A stretch of 64,000 nucleotides of DNA from Stagnihabitans tardus (GCF_009925085.1 NZ_JAABNR010000001.1:310001-374000), one strand, 5' to 3'; positions 1 through 8,393 are shown, counted from the stretch's first letter. Notes: a model not told the origin generated them from the sequence alone. A program made the numbers and translations.

Positions 1-2
1 CC

Positions 3-506
3 TTTGTCTGCATCGGCACCCAGTCGCCCGAGGGCCGCGCCGATGTCAGCCCGCGCGGCGATGCGCCCGGCTTCGTGCAGGTGCTGGACGAGCGGACCCT
101 GCTGATCCCCGACCGGCCCGGAAACAACCGGCTGGATACTTTGTCCAATATCATCGCCAACCCCTCCGTCGGGCTGATTTTCATGGTCCCGGGCTTTGAC
201 GACACTTTGCGGGTGAATGGCCGCGCCCATGTCACCCGCGACCCTGCCCTTCTCGCGCGGCTGGCCGTCCAGGGCCGCCAACCCACCGTCGCCATCGTGG
301 TCACCATCGAAGAGGCCTTCCTGCACTGCGCCAAGGCCTTCCGCCGCTCCCGCCTCTGGGACCCCGAGGCGCGGCAGGACCGGCGCGAAATGCCCTCGCT
401 GGTCAAGATGATCCTCGACCAGACCACCGGCGCGCCCGAAGATGCGGCCGAACAAAAGCGGCTGGATGACCAACTCGAGGTCGATTACCGCAACTCGATG
501 TACTAG
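3..506 (+). CDS. PPOX-type FMN-binding flavoprotein (5' end outside window)
   Basis: The 5' end lies upstream of the window; 167 residues are visible. The sequence reads as a pyridoxamine-5'-phosphate-oxidase-like split beta-barrel protein of the MSMEG_1061 type: an early C-I-G-T strand, a D-V-S-P-R-G-D segment, P-D-R-P-G-N-N-R around residues 37-44 (typical of the flavin phosphate region), then G-L-I-F-M-V-P-G. Family members bind FMN or F420-like cofactors and reduce small molecules, but the substrate cannot be told from sequence. It is convergent with gmaS, and its stop codon is followed at once by an intergenic CAAATATCCC motif. The family call is fairly safe; the biological role is unknown. 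Confidence 0.8.
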   Translation, partial: FVCIGTQSPEGRADVSPRGDAPGFVQVLDERTLLIPDRPGNNRLDTLSNIIANPSVGLIFMVPGFDDTLRVNGRAHVTRDPALLARLAVQGRQPTVAIVVTIEEAFLHCAKAFRRSRLWDPEARQDRREMPSLVKMILDQTTGAPEDAAEQKRLDDQLEVDYRNSMY

Positions 507-508
507 GC

Positions 509-566
509 CCCTTTCAGCTTGACCCAAATATCCCGCGGGAGGTCCGGAGGGGGCGAGCCCCTCCGG
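509..566 (+). repeat. CAAATATCCC intergenic motif plus GC-rich hairpin
   Basis: Just after the stop codon at 506 is CTTTCA, a short spacer, then CAAATATCCC (525-534). This is followed by a 9-bp stem (CCGGAGGGG at 544-552 pairing with CCCCTCCGG at 558-566). The same motif recurs at about ten other gene ends in this window. The hairpin has no T-run, so it may be a terminator or only part of the repeated element. Confidence 0.6.
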
Positions 567-573
567 GCGTGCC

Positions 574-606
574 ACAAGAAAAAGCCCCGGCCGTGACAGC
601 CGGGGC
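574..606 (-). terminator. Rho-independent terminator of the mgs-gmaS operon
   Basis: On the minus strand a stem GCCCCGGC / GCCGGGGC (599-606 pairing with 584-591, 7-base loop) is followed by TTTTTCTT. It lies about 30 bp past the gmaS stop codon, as expected for the end of a leftward operon. Confidence 0.8.
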
Positions 607-634
607 AGAAGAGGAGCCGGGGGAGAATGGCCCC

Positions 635-1942
635 TTAGATATCCAGCGTGTTCTCATGCTCCCAGGCCGAGAAATGGCTGGCGTAGCTGTTCCATTCCTG
701 GGTCTTCAGCTTGATATAGGCGCTCGAGAAGTCCTCGCCCATCATCGCCTTCAGGGTCTTGTCCTTGTCGTATTCGCGCAGCGCATCCAGGAGGTTCAAG
801 GGCAGCTTCGGCGCGCCCTTGACCGTATGGCCCTGGGAATACATGTCGATGTCATAGCGCCGGCCCGGATCGGCATTGGTCCGCACGCCATCCAGCCCCG
901 CCGCGATGATGACGGCCTGAAGCAGATAGGGGTTGGCCGCGCCATCGGGCAGGCGCAGTTCAAAGCGGCCAGGGCCGGGGACGCGCACCATGTGGGTGCG
1001 GTTGTTGCCGGTCCAGGTCACGGTATTGGGCGCCCAGGTCGCGCCCGAGGAAGTCCGGGGCGCGTTGATCCGCTTGTAGCTGTTCACCGTCGGGTTGCAG
1101 ATCGCGGCCAGGGCGCTGGCGTGCTTCATGATCCCGCCCAGGAAGCTGCGGCCCTGATCGGAGAGCGAGAGCTCCTTCGACGGGTCCGAGAAGGCGTTCT
1201 TCTTGCCATCCAGGCTCCAGACCGAGATATGGGCATGGCAGCCCGAGCCCGTCAGGCCCTTGAAGGGCTTGGGCATGAAGGTCGCCTTGAAGCCGTGCTT
1301 TTCCGCCACCGACTTCATCATGAACTTGAAGAAGCTGTGCTTGTCGGCGGTTTGCAGCGCGTCGTCGTATTTCCAGTTCATCTCGAACTGGCCGATCGCG
1401 TCCTCGTGGTCGTTCTGGTAAGCCTCCCAGCCGAGCTCCAGCATATAGTCGCAGACCTCGGCGATGACGTCATAGCGGCGCATCACGGCTTGCTGGTCGT
1501 AGCAGGGCTTTTCGGCATTATCCAAGGGGTCGCTGACGGCGGTCCCATTGGCGTTGAGGATGAAGAACTCGGGCTCGACGCCGGTCTTGACGCGCAGACC
1601 CTCCTTGGCGGCCTCGCCGATCAGGCGCTCCAGCACATTGCGCGGGGCCTGGGCGAGAAGCTTGTTCTCCATCGTGGCGCGGGCGGCGACCCAGGCGACC
1701 TCTTTCTTCCAGGGAAGCTGGATGGCCGAGTCCGGATCGGGAACGGCCATCATGTCGGGATGGGCGGGGGTCAGGTCCAGCCAGGTGGCAAAGCCTGCAA
1801 AGCCCGCGCCCTCCTCGGCCATGTCGTTGATCGCTTGCGTCGGGACCAGCTTGGCACGTTGCCCACCGAACAGGTCGGTATAGCTGATCATGAAATACTT
1901 GACGCCTTTTTCCTTGGCCCATTTGGCAAGGTCTCTGGCCAT
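635..1942 (-). CDS. gmaS: gamma-glutamylmethylamide synthetase (glutamine synthetase type III-like)
   Basis: This 435-residue protein belongs to the glutamine synthetase superfamily, type III (GlnT) branch. The ATP/glutamate motif K-P-F-x-G-L-T-G-S-G-C-H-A-H-I-S is visible near residue 215, with E-D-A-I-G-Q-F-E before it and N-N-R-T-H-M-V-R-V-P and R-F-E-L-R-L-P-D after it. GmaS joins methylamine to glutamate at the cost of ATP, the first step of the N-methylglutamate pathway. The ATG at 1942 is preceded by CAGGAG; an in-frame upstream extension lacks family similarity. Sequence alone cannot fully separate GmaS from GlnT. I prefer GmaS because genes for the next two enzymes (mgsABC and mgdABCD) lie in the same locus. 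Confidence 0.85.
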   Translation of the reverse strand: MARDLAKWAKEKGVKYFMISYTDLFGGQRAKLVPTQAINDMAEEGAGFAGFATWLDLTPAHPDMMAVPDPDSAIQLPWKKEVAWVAARATMENKLLAQAPRNVLERLIGEAAKEGLRVKTGVEPEFFILNANGTAVSDPLDNAEKPCYDQQAVMRRYDVIAEVCDYMLELGWEAYQNDHEDAIGQFEMNWKYDDALQTADKHSFFKFMMKSVAEKHGFKATFMPKPFKGLTGSGCHAHISVWSLDGKKNAFSDPSKELSLSDQGRSFLGGIMKHASALAAICNPTVNSYKRINAPRTSSGATWAPNTVTWTGNNRTHMVRVPGPGRFELRLPDGAANPYLLQAVIIAAGLDGVRTNADPGRRYDIDMYSQGHTVKGAPKLPLNLLDALREYDKDKTLKAMMGEDFSSAYIKLKTQEWNSYASHFSAWEHENTLDI

Positions 1943-1997
1943 GGTCTTACTCCTGTTGGATTTTTTGAATGCCGGGGCTTGGATGCCCCGGTCTGTT

Positions 1998-3323
1998 TCA
2001 GAAGCCGTTGCGGCCCGGGATCCAGTTGGTCCCCGCCAAGGGCACACCCGCCATGGCGGCGCCCTCGATGGTCAGGGCGCAGAGGTCTTCCGGTTCCAGG
2101 TTGTGCAGGTGGTTCTTGCCGCAGGCGCGGGCGATGGTCTGGGCCTCCAGCGTCATCACTTTCAGGTAGTTCTTCAACCGACGACCGCCGAGCACGGGGT
2201 CAAAGCGGCTGAAGAGCGCCGGGTCCTGGGTGGTGATGCCGGCGGGGTCTTTCCCCTCGTGCCAGTCGTCATAGGCGCCGGCCGTGGTGCCGAGCTTGCG
2301 GTATTCCTCCTCGAGCGCCGGGTCGTTGTCGCCCAGGGCGATCAGCGCCGCCGTGCCGATGGCCACCGCATCCGCCCCAAGCGCCATGGCCTTGGCGACA
2401 TCGGCGCCCGAGCGGATCCCGCCCGAGACGATGAGCTGCACCTTCCGGTGCATGCCGAGGTCCTGCAGCGCCTTCACGGCTTGCGGGATACAGGCCAGGA
2501 TCGGCATGCCGACGTTTTCGATGAAGACGTCCTGCGTGGCGGCGGTCCCGCCCTGCATCCCGTCCAGAACGACCACATCCGCGCCCGCCTTCACGGCCAG
2601 CGCCGTGTCGTAATAGGGCCGCGCGCCGCCGACTTTCACATAGATCGGCTTCTCCCAATCGGTGATTTCCCGCAGCTCCAGTATCTTGATTTCCAGGTCA
2701 TCGGGGCCGGTCCAGTCCGGGTGACGGCAGGCCGAGCGCTGGTCGATGCCCTTGGGCAGGTTGCGCATATTGGCCACGCGGTCACTGATCTTCTGCCCCA
2801 GCAGCATCCCGCCGCCACCCGGCTTGGCGCCCTGCCCCACGACGACCTCGATGGCGTCACAGCGCCGCAGGTCGTCGGGGTTCATGCCGTAACGGCTGGG
2901 GAGATACTGATAAACCAGGGTCTTGGAGTGCCCGCGCTCTTCCTCGGTCATGCCGCCGTCGCCCGTGGTGGTCGAGGTGCCCGCAGCCGTAGCCCCGCGC
3001 CCCAGGGCCTCTTTGGCAGGCCCCGAAAGCGCGCCAAAGGACATGCCCGCGATGGTCACCGGGATATCCAGGTGGATCGGCTTCTTGGCAAAGCGCGTGC
3101 CCAGCCAGACATCGGTCGCGCATTTCTCGCGGTAGCCTTCCAGCGGGTAGCGGGAAATGGAGGCCCCAAGGAACAGAAGGTCATCGAAATGCGGCAAGCG
3201 CCGCTTCGAGCCGCCGCCGCGGATGTCATAGATGCCCGTCGCAGCAGCGCGCCGGATTTCCGCATTCACGTCGTTCGAGAAGGTCCAGGACTGCTTCGGC
3301 GGAGTATGGGGGAAATCGCTCAT
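1998..3323 (-). CDS. mgsC: N-methylglutamate synthase subunit C, FMN-binding glutamate-synthase domain
   Basis: The 441-residue protein matches the FMN-binding (beta/alpha)8 synthase domain of glutamate synthase large subunits (GlxD/GltB2 type). Visible motifs include G-Q-G-A-K-P-G-G-G-G-M-L near residue 165, a P-I-Y-V-K-V-G-G strand, L-D-G-M-Q-G-G-T, and I-V-S-G-G-I-R-S-G near residue 315, followed by the A-L-G-A-D-A-V-A-I-G-T FMN-phosphate region. In the pathway this subunit transfers the methylamino group from gamma-glutamylmethylamide to 2-oxoglutarate. Its ATG overlaps the mgsB stop by one base (TGATG), indicating translational coupling, and gmaS follows after 55 bp. A TTG one codon upstream is possible, but the ATG is preferred. 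Confidence 0.87.
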   Translation of the reverse strand: MSDFPHTPPKQSWTFSNDVNAEIRRAAATGIYDIRGGGSKRRLPHFDDLLFLGASISRYPLEGYREKCATDVWLGTRFAKKPIHLDIPVTIAGMSFGALSGPAKEALGRGATAAGTSTTTGDGGMTEEERGHSKTLVYQYLPSRYGMNPDDLRRCDAIEVVVGQGAKPGGGGMLLGQKISDRVANMRNLPKGIDQRSACRHPDWTGPDDLEIKILELREITDWEKPIYVKVGGARPYYDTALAVKAGADVVVLDGMQGGTAATQDVFIENVGMPILACIPQAVKALQDLGMHRKVQLIVSGGIRSGADVAKAMALGADAVAIGTAALIALGDNDPALEEEYRKLGTTAGAYDDWHEGKDPAGITTQDPALFSRFDPVLGGRRLKNYLKVMTLEAQTIARACGKNHLHNLEPEDLCALTIEGAAMAGVPLAGTNWIPGRNGF

Positions 3324-4012
3324 CAATAGGCCTCGGCATTGTCGATATTGAAGTTGTAAAGCTTGCGGGCCGAGCCATAGCGCTTGAACTCTTCGGGCTT
3401 GGCCTTGTGATCCGCCTCACCGCGCTTCAAGAGGTCAGCCAAGAGGGCCAGATGCTCGGGCCGCATCTCTTTCTCGATGCAGTCCGCGCCGAGGCTCTTC
3501 ACCGAGCCCCGGACGAAAAGCCGCGCCTCGTAGAGGCTATCGCCCAAGGCGTCGCCCGCATCGCCCAGGACCACCATGTTGCCCGACTGCGCCATGAAGC
3601 AGGACATATGGCCGATGGAGCCATGGACCACGATGTCGATGCCCTTCATCGAAATCCCGCAACGGGAGGAGGCATTGCCCTTGATGACCAGAAGGCCCCC
3701 GCGCCCCGTGGCGCCGGCATATTGGCTGGCGTCGCCGTCGATGATCACCGTGCCGCTCATCATGTTCTCGGCCACGCCCGGGCCGGCCGAGCCCTTGATC
3801 CGGATCGTCGCCTGCTTGTTCATCCCCGCGCAGTAATATCCGGTCGAGCCCCTGACGGTGATATCCACCGGCGCATCGACGCCCGCCGCAATCGCATGGG
3901 CGCCCTTGGGATTGATGACCTCCCATTCGGTCATGTTCGTGGTCCCCTTCAGCGCGTGAAGGGAGGAGTTCAGCTCACGCAGGCCCTTGGCCGCAAGGTC
4001 GAAGGTCTGCAT
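3323..4012 (-). CDS. mgsB: N-methylglutamate synthase subunit B, GXGXG-repeat protein
   Basis: The 229-residue protein is the GXGXG beta-helix domain found at the C-terminus of glutamate synthases and as a separate subunit (GlxC) here. Repeating strands of the form V-x-I-x-G-x-A-x-x-x-A-G are visible (I-R-I-K-G-S-A-G-P-G, V-I-I-D-G-D-A-S-Q-Y-A-G, L-V-I-K-G-N-A-S, I-V-V-H-G-S-I-G). It sits between mgsA (2-bp gap) and mgsC (1-bp overlap), so the three chains of the synthase are made from one message. In related enzymes this domain is structural and bridges the amidotransferase and FMN domains. Confidence 0.87.
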   Translation of the reverse strand: MQTFDLAAKGLRELNSSLHALKGTTNMTEWEVINPKGAHAIAAGVDAPVDITVRGSTGYYCAGMNKQATIRIKGSAGPGVAENMMSGTVIIDGDASQYAGATGRGGLLVIKGNASSRCGISMKGIDIVVHGSIGHMSCFMAQSGNMVVLGDAGDALGDSLYEARLFVRGSVKSLGADCIEKEMRPEHLALLADLLKRGEADHKAKPEEFKRYGSARKLYNFNIDNAEAY

Positions 4013-4014
4013 CT

Positions 4015-4911
4015 TCAGCGTTCCCAGAAATAGACGGTGGCAGGCTCGGGCTCCCAGACCCGGGCGGTTTCGATCCCCGGCAGGTTGACGAGGGCGCGGT
4101 ATTCCGACCCGAAAGCCACGTATTGATCGGTTTCGGCCATGACGGCGGGCTTGCAGGCGATGGGGTCGCGCACCACGCCAAAGCCGTTCCTGGTGCCGAC
4201 GACGAAGGTGAAGAAGCCGTCAAGGTCGGTCAGCGTGGCCTCCAGGGCGTTGCCCAGGGTCTCGCCGGTCTTCAGCTTGTGGCTGATGAAGGCGGCGCCA
4301 ACCTCGGTGTCGTTCTCGGTTTCAAACGTCATGCCCTGGCGGCGCAATTCCCGCCGCACGCCGTTGTGGTTGGACAAGGACCCGTTGTGAACCAGGCACT
4401 GATCCGAGCCGGTCGAAAACGGATGCGCACCCATGGTCGTGACCGCCGATTCGGTGGCCATGCGGGTATGCCCGATGCCATGGGTCCCGCCCATCTTGGC
4501 CACCTGGAACCGCGCCGCCACGTCCTTGGGCAGGCCCACTTCCTTGAAGATCTCGATGGTTTCCCCCGAGGACATGATCTTGATCCCCGCCCGCAGATGG
4601 GTCAGCGCCGTCCGCGCGGCCTCCATCTGGTCCAGGGGAACCTCCATCACCGCATGGGTGTCCTTGATCAGCATGGTCACCGGCTGACCCAGGGCCGCCG
4701 CAAGATCGCCATCCAGATCCTTGAAATCCTTGCCAGGATCAGAGGACTGCACCGTGATCTTCGCCAGCCCCTTGCCCGCGTCCGAATAGATCGCGATGCC
4801 CGCGGAATCGGGCCCCCGATCCGTCATGGTGATCAGCATATCCGTCAACATGGCGCCCAACTGGGGCTCCAAGGCTTTGTCCTTGAGGAACAGCCCGACA
4901 ATTCCACACAT
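4015..4911 (-). CDS. mgsA: N-methylglutamate synthase subunit A, class II glutamine-amidotransferase domain
   Basis: The 298-residue protein begins M-C-G-I-V-G-L-F, so removal of Met exposes the catalytic N-terminal Cys of class II (Ntn) amidotransferases. This fixes the start at the ATG at 4911, with a GGAG Shine-Dalgarno, rather than an upstream in-frame codon. G-H-T-R-M-A-T-E-S and H-N-G-S-L-S-N-H, typical of the glutaminase pocket, are seen at roughly 150-200. In the N-methylglutamate synthase this subunit is the first component of the complex and acts on gamma-glutamylmethylamide instead of glutamine. It is the first gene of the leftward mgsABC-gmaS operon and diverges from the transport genes. 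Confidence 0.87.
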   Translation of the reverse strand: MCGIVGLFLKDKALEPQLGAMLTDMLITMTDRGPDSAGIAIYSDAGKGLAKITVQSSDPGKDFKDLDGDLAAALGQPVTMLIKDTHAVMEVPLDQMEAARTALTHLRAGIKIMSSGETIEIFKEVGLPKDVAARFQVAKMGGTHGIGHTRMATESAVTTMGAHPFSTGSDQCLVHNGSLSNHNGVRRELRRQGMTFETENDTEVGAAFISHKLKTGETLGNALEATLTDLDGFFTFVVGTRNGFGVVRDPIACKPAVMAETDQYVAFGSEYRALVNLPGIETARVWEPEPATVYFWER

Positions 4912-5146
4912 GGCTGAGTCTCCTTTCCTTTCCGACACCCTAACAGCGGGATTCCCACATTTCAACTGTCAGGAAAGTTTTTTGCCCATAGCTAATGCAC
5001 ACCCCCTCTCCCGCCCTTTTTTCAGGCAGGATGAGTAAATTCTTGACAGAATGTCGCAGGGGGCGCTTTCCTACGGGAAAACAAAATTGCCGGACAGAGA
5101 AGGGGTCGCGGCCACCCCCCGGCGAAACGGCCTTCAGGGAGGGAAC
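4912..5146. promoter_or_regulatory. Divergent promoter region between mgsA and the transport operon
   Basis: This 235-bp spacer separates two divergent operons. On the plus strand TTGACA at 5043-5048 is a good -35-like box. It overlaps a perfect dyad, GACA-GAA-TGTC (5045-5055), which could be an operator. CTACGGGAAAAC at about 5080 resembles CTACAGGGAAAC upstream of the XRE-cupin gene (9137-9148). Runs of T near 4978 are relatively AT-rich for this genome. No binding site is proven. Confidence 0.5.
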
Positions 5147-5434
5147 ATGTCGGATCTCGATCAAAGGATCGGGGCCATGCACAAGCGCGACGTGACGGTC
5201 GCGTGGGCTTTCGTGCTGGGGCTCTGGTTTTCCATCATCTTCGTGGCCTTGGCCACCTGGGACCTTGCCCCCGAGGGCGCGGCCCGGACCATCCTTCTGT
5301 GCGCAGGAGCGGTCATCCTGGTCTTCAACACGGCAGCCATCATGGCCATGCTGCGGCATTACCGCGAGGACCGCGACTTCATCTATGGGCTGGACATCAA
5401 GTTCCTGGACCAGGCGCGCGGGGTGCGCAAATGA
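5147..5434 (+). CDS. Small two-helix membrane protein of the transport operon
   Basis: This 95-residue protein has a short charged N-terminus and two predicted membrane spans (about 18-38 and 48-68), ending in a charged tail with H-Y-R-E-D-R-D. The start is the ATG at 5147 after GGGAGG. It is the first gene of a tightly coupled rightward unit: its stop overlaps the next start (ATGA). I do not recognise a named family. The position suggests an accessory subunit of, or partner for, the APC permease encoded downstream, within the methylamine cluster. Confidence 0.7.
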   Translation: MSDLDQRIGAMHKRDVTVAWAFVLGLWFSIIFVALATWDLAPEGAARTILLCAGAVILVFNTAAIMAMLRHYREDRDFIYGLDIKFLDQARGVRK

Positions 5435-5805
5435 AATATGCCCCCCCCAAGCAATCCAAGCTCAGCCAGCTCTTCGATGTCGTCATCCTGATGACGATGA
5501 CCTTCGGCGCGCTTTACGTCCCCCTCTACATGGGGCTGGCCGGAGGCGCCAAGGTCGAGGCCGACCCGGCCAAGCTGGTCTCCTTCGAGGCCATGGGCCT
5601 GAACGCCACCCAGACGGCCCAATACCAGGCGCTTGGCTTCACCGCGCCCTCGGATATCCCGGCCGTCTTCGCCCGCTTCGACTATGCGATCAACTGGGGC
5701 GCCCTGGCGGTGATGATCGTGGTGATCATCGCCTATTACGCGCTGGTGCTGCGGTTCTCCGAGAAGGAATACCGCGACGTCATCTCTGAAAAATTCGGGG
5801 ACTGA
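5431..5805 (+). CDS. Small membrane protein of the transport operon (124 aa)
   Basis: The protein has two predicted transmembrane helices at about residues 12-33 and 90-110, with an Ala/Lys-rich loop of about 55 residues between them that would face one side of the membrane. It starts four bases before the end of the previous gene (ATGA overlap) and ends one base before the next start. No family is recognised. The tight coupling with its neighbours and the permease argues for a joint role in amine transport, but this is inference only. Confidence 0.68.
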   Translation: MKYAPPKQSKLSQLFDVVILMTMTFGALYVPLYMGLAGGAKVEADPAKLVSFEAMGLNATQTAQYQALGFTAPSDIPAVFARFDYAINWGALAVMIVVIIAYYALVLRFSEKEYRDVISEKFGD

Positions 5806-5806
5806 G

Positions 5807-5974
5807 ATGAGCTTCTGGAATCTCATGGAATATGCCGCCTGGGGGCTTTCTGCGGTCTTCGGGCTTTACATCGTCATCGACTGGCTGAAGACCGATGCGA
5901 CCTATGACGAAGAGGTCCTGACCTCGTCGCGCGAAGGCGAATTGGAAGCCATGGTGGAGGAGCGTCATGGCTGA
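5807..5974 (+). CDS. Very small membrane protein, 55 aa, overlapping the permease gene
   Basis: A short coding region starting ATG-AGC-TTC-TGG at 5807 and ending TGA at 5972-5974. It encodes one hydrophobic helix (about residues 5-26) and a highly acidic tail ending E-A-M-V-E-E-R-H-G. It fills the gap between the 124-residue protein and the permease, with a 1-bp gap upstream and an 8-bp overlap downstream, which supports it being real. Single-span micro-proteins of this kind often bind a larger transporter, but no homologue is recognised. Confidence 0.65.
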   Translation: MSFWNLMEYAAWGLSAVFGLYIVIDWLKTDATYDEEVLTSSREGELEAMVEERHG

Positions 5975-7406
5975 GTTCGACATCACCTCGAAGACCCGCG
6001 ACGGGATGGGGCCGCATGGCACCCAGGTCGGGCTGCTGCGCGTCCTGGGGCCGGCCCATGTCTGGGCGCTTGGCGTGGGCATCGTGCTGGTCGGCGAATA
6101 CATGGGCTGGAACTTTGCCGTGGGCAAGGGCGGCGCCTATGCCGCGCTGATCGCCTGCTGGCTGGCGGGGATCCTTTACACCTGCGTCGCCATGATCGAC
6201 TCGGAGGTCACCTCGACCGTCGCCGCCGCCGGGGGCCAATATACCCAGGCCAAGCATATCGTCGGGCCCCTCATGGCCTTCAACGTCGGCCTCTACCTGG
6301 TCTTCGCCTATACGATGCTGGAAGCCGCCAATGCGATCACGGCGGGCTACCTGATCAGCCAGGTTGCCGCGCTGACGGGCTATGAGGGAGAGCTGAACCA
6401 GAAGCCCTTCATCGTCCTCTCGATCCTTTTCCTGGCCTGGCTGAACTATCGCGGCGTGCTGGCGACCTTGACCTTCAACCTGGTCATCACCGCGATTGCC
6501 TTCACCGCCATCATCATCCTGTTCCTCTCGACCTCGGGCGTCCTCGGCGGCTCGATGATGCAGCACAAGGCGCTGTTCGAGGGCGCCGCCGCCCTGCCCT
6601 ATGGCTGGATCGGGGTCCTGGCGGCCATGCACTTCGGCCTGTGGTATTACCTCGGGATCGAGGGCACGACCCAGGCAGCCGAAGAGGTCCGCTCTCCGGC
6701 CCGCGCCCTGCCCTTCGGCACGCTGGCGGGGATCATGACGCTGCTGATCGCGGCGACGCTGACCTGGTATATCTGCACGGGCCTGATCCCCTGGGAGTTC
6801 CTGGGCGACGGGACCAATGGCTCGGTGGCGCCGCTCTTCGACGCGGCGCGGCTGACGGGCTCGCAGCCCTTGGTCGTGCTTCTGGGTGTCGGCACCTTGT
6901 TCGCGACGCTGGCCTCGGCCAATGGCTGCATCAACGACGCCTCGCGCGCCTGGTTCTCGCTGGGACGCGACAAGTACCTGCCCGGCTGGTTCGGCGCGGT
7001 CCATCCGAAGTACCGCACGCCCTATCGGTCGATCGTCTTCCTCGTGCCCATCGCGCTCGCCTTCGCTTTGGGAGCGCCCTTGGACCAGGTCATCACCTTC
7101 TCGATCCTCTCGGGGCTCCTGGGCTATACGTTCATGCCGATCAACATGATCCTCTTCCGGCGGAAATGGCCGATGGACTCGATCAAGCGCGGCTATGAAC
7201 ACCCGTTCCACCCGCTGCCCTCGATCGTGCTCTTGACCCTCTGCGCGGTGACCTTCTTTGCGGTCTTCCTGGGCTATGGCACCCAGCTTGTCGCGATGAT
7301 CGTCTTCTACATCGTGGCTTCGCTCTGGTTCCACTTCTGGCGCTATCGCTTCGTGGCGCGTGCGGCCCAGTTCACCATGCCCTGGCCCCGGCCCAAGGGT
7401 TATTGA
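5967..7406 (+). CDS. APC-superfamily amine/amino-acid permease
   Basis: The 479-residue protein has about 12 hydrophobic segments and the look of the ethanolamine/amino-acid permease branch of the APC superfamily. An N-terminal region L-G-P-A-H-V-W-A-L-G-V-G-I-V precedes helix 1, with A-A-A-G-G-Q-Y near residue 90 and E-G-T-T-Q-A-A-E-E-V-R-S-P-A-R-A near 235, the usual cytoplasmic loop. It lies inside the methylamine cluster, directly downstream of three tiny membrane proteins, so methylamine, another small amine or a glutamyl derivative is a reasonable substrate guess. A hairpin follows the stop codon. Confidence 0.82.
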   Translation: MAEFDITSKTRDGMGPHGTQVGLLRVLGPAHVWALGVGIVLVGEYMGWNFAVGKGGAYAALIACWLAGILYTCVAMIDSEVTSTVAAAGGQYTQAKHIVGPLMAFNVGLYLVFAYTMLEAANAITAGYLISQVAALTGYEGELNQKPFIVLSILFLAWLNYRGVLATLTFNLVITAIAFTAIIILFLSTSGVLGGSMMQHKALFEGAAALPYGWIGVLAAMHFGLWYYLGIEGTTQAAEEVRSPARALPFGTLAGIMTLLIAATLTWYICTGLIPWEFLGDGTNGSVAPLFDAARLTGSQPLVVLLGVGTLFATLASANGCINDASRAWFSLGRDKYLPGWFGAVHPKYRTPYRSIVFLVPIALAFALGAPLDQVITFSILSGLLGYTFMPINMILFRRKWPMDSIKRGYEHPFHPLPSIVLLTLCAVTFFAVFLGYGTQLVAMIVFYIVASLWFHFWRYRFVARAAQFTMPWPRPKGY

Positions 7407-7412
7407 GAAAGC

Positions 7413-7436
7413 GCCCCCCGGGTTCGCCCGGGGGGC
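7413..7436 (+). terminator. GC hairpin with TTCG loop after the permease
   Basis: A perfect 10-bp stem GCCCCCCGGG / CCCGGGGGGC closed by a TTCG tetraloop, 7 bp after the permease stop codon. There is no T-run, and the next gene begins 7 bp later, so it may attenuate or stabilise the message rather than fully terminate. Confidence 0.6.
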
Positions 7437-7442
7437 CATGCC

Positions 7443-8090
7443 ATGACCCAGGTCTTCCCCCTGATCGCAGGCGCCGCCCTCCTCGCCCTTCTCCTGAAGG
7501 GCGCCTTGGATTATCTGCGCGCCGCCCGGGCCCTGAAATCCCGCCGCGCGGAATATTTCGCCGGGCTGCAGCCCCGCTTGACGCGGCTCACGCCTTCGGG
7601 CTTCGCGCGCGCCAGCCTGACCCACGGCGGCCAGAGCTTCGACCTGCAAGCGATCCCCGACGCGCTCTCCTTCCGCAAACTCCCCTGCCTCTGGCTGATG
7701 GTGACCCTGACCGAGCCCCAGCCCCTGGCCGCCGAGACGCGGATCATGGCCCGCCCCTCGGGCCTTGAACCCTTTTCGACCCATGCGAACCTGCCTTTCG
7801 AAGTCCCCCTGCCCGAGGGCTTTCCCGACTGCACCCTGCGCACCAGTGACCCCGCGCAACTCCCCCGCGACCTGATCCCGAGCCTCGCCCCCCTGTTCCA
7901 GGACCCCAAGGTCAAGGAGCTGACCCTCTCCCCCAAGGGCCTGCGCCTGGTGATCCTGGCCGAAGAGGCGCCCCGCAACGCCTATCTCATCTTCCGCGAG
8001 GCCGAATTGCCGCAAGCCAGCCTGAACCCTAAGGCCGTCCAGGCCGTGATGGACCGCCTGATCACCCTCTCCGAAAGCCTGAACCCATGA
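7443..8090 (+). CDS. Uncharacterised membrane-anchored protein (215 aa)
   Basis: The N-terminal 25 residues form a hydrophobic membrane anchor (F-P-L-I-A-G-A-A-L-L-A-L-L-L). The rest is soluble, with alternating beta and short helical segments and many Pro-Leu pairs. Nothing in it matches a catalytic motif that I recognise. The stop codon overlaps the start of the next gene (ATGA), so the two are probably co-expressed. It lies between the transport operon and the XRE regulator, which may link it to the cluster or may be chance. Confidence 0.65.
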   Translation: MTQVFPLIAGAALLALLLKGALDYLRAARALKSRRAEYFAGLQPRLTRLTPSGFARASLTHGGQSFDLQAIPDALSFRKLPCLWLMVTLTEPQPLAAETRIMARPSGLEPFSTHANLPFEVPLPEGFPDCTLRTSDPAQLPRDLIPSLAPLFQDPKVKELTLSPKGLRLVILAEEAPRNAYLIFREAELPQASLNPKAVQAVMDRLITLSESLNP

Positions 8091-8350
8091 GCCCCCAGCT
8101 GATCCTGCTCTCCGCCATTCTCCTGCCCGGCTCGGGCCAGGTCTGGAACGGTCAACCCTTCCGAGGCCTGATCTTCGTCTTCTTCATCCTCTTGTTCGGC
8201 GCCCTCACCCTGGTGACCGCCGCCCCCGAGACCTCGCTGGTGGGCAAGCTTTCAGGCGGTCTCTTCATCTGGGCGCTCTCGATCCCCGAGGCCTACCGCA
8301 CCGCAAGACTGCGCCAGGCCCTCAGGCTGCAAACCGCGCCCCGCCCCTGA
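8087..8350 (+). CDS. Small membrane protein with a P-G-S-G-Q-V-W-N-G motif
   Basis: The 87-residue protein has hydrophobic stretches at about 4-13, 27-47 and 55-66. The N-terminal L-L-P-G-S-G-Q-V-W-N-G-Q-P-F-R-G pattern resembles the P-G-x-G-Q-x-Y-x-G signature of TM2/DUF5683-like small membrane proteins, but I cannot assign a family with certainty. It is translationally coupled to the 215-residue protein before it. A CAAATATCCC motif and a hairpin follow. Confidence 0.62.
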   Translation: MSPQLILLSAILLPGSGQVWNGQPFRGLIFVFFILLFGALTLVTAAPETSLVGKLSGGLFIWALSIPEAYRTARLRQALRLQTAPRP

Positions 8351-8393
8351 GCAAAGCAAAAGGGCGCCGCCAACCGCGCGCCCCCATTTCCCT

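Noticed and set aside
635-1942. Annotation as ordinary glutamine synthetase type III (GlnT)
   Set aside because: Sequence alone allows it, but the linked synthase and dehydrogenase genes point to GmaS.
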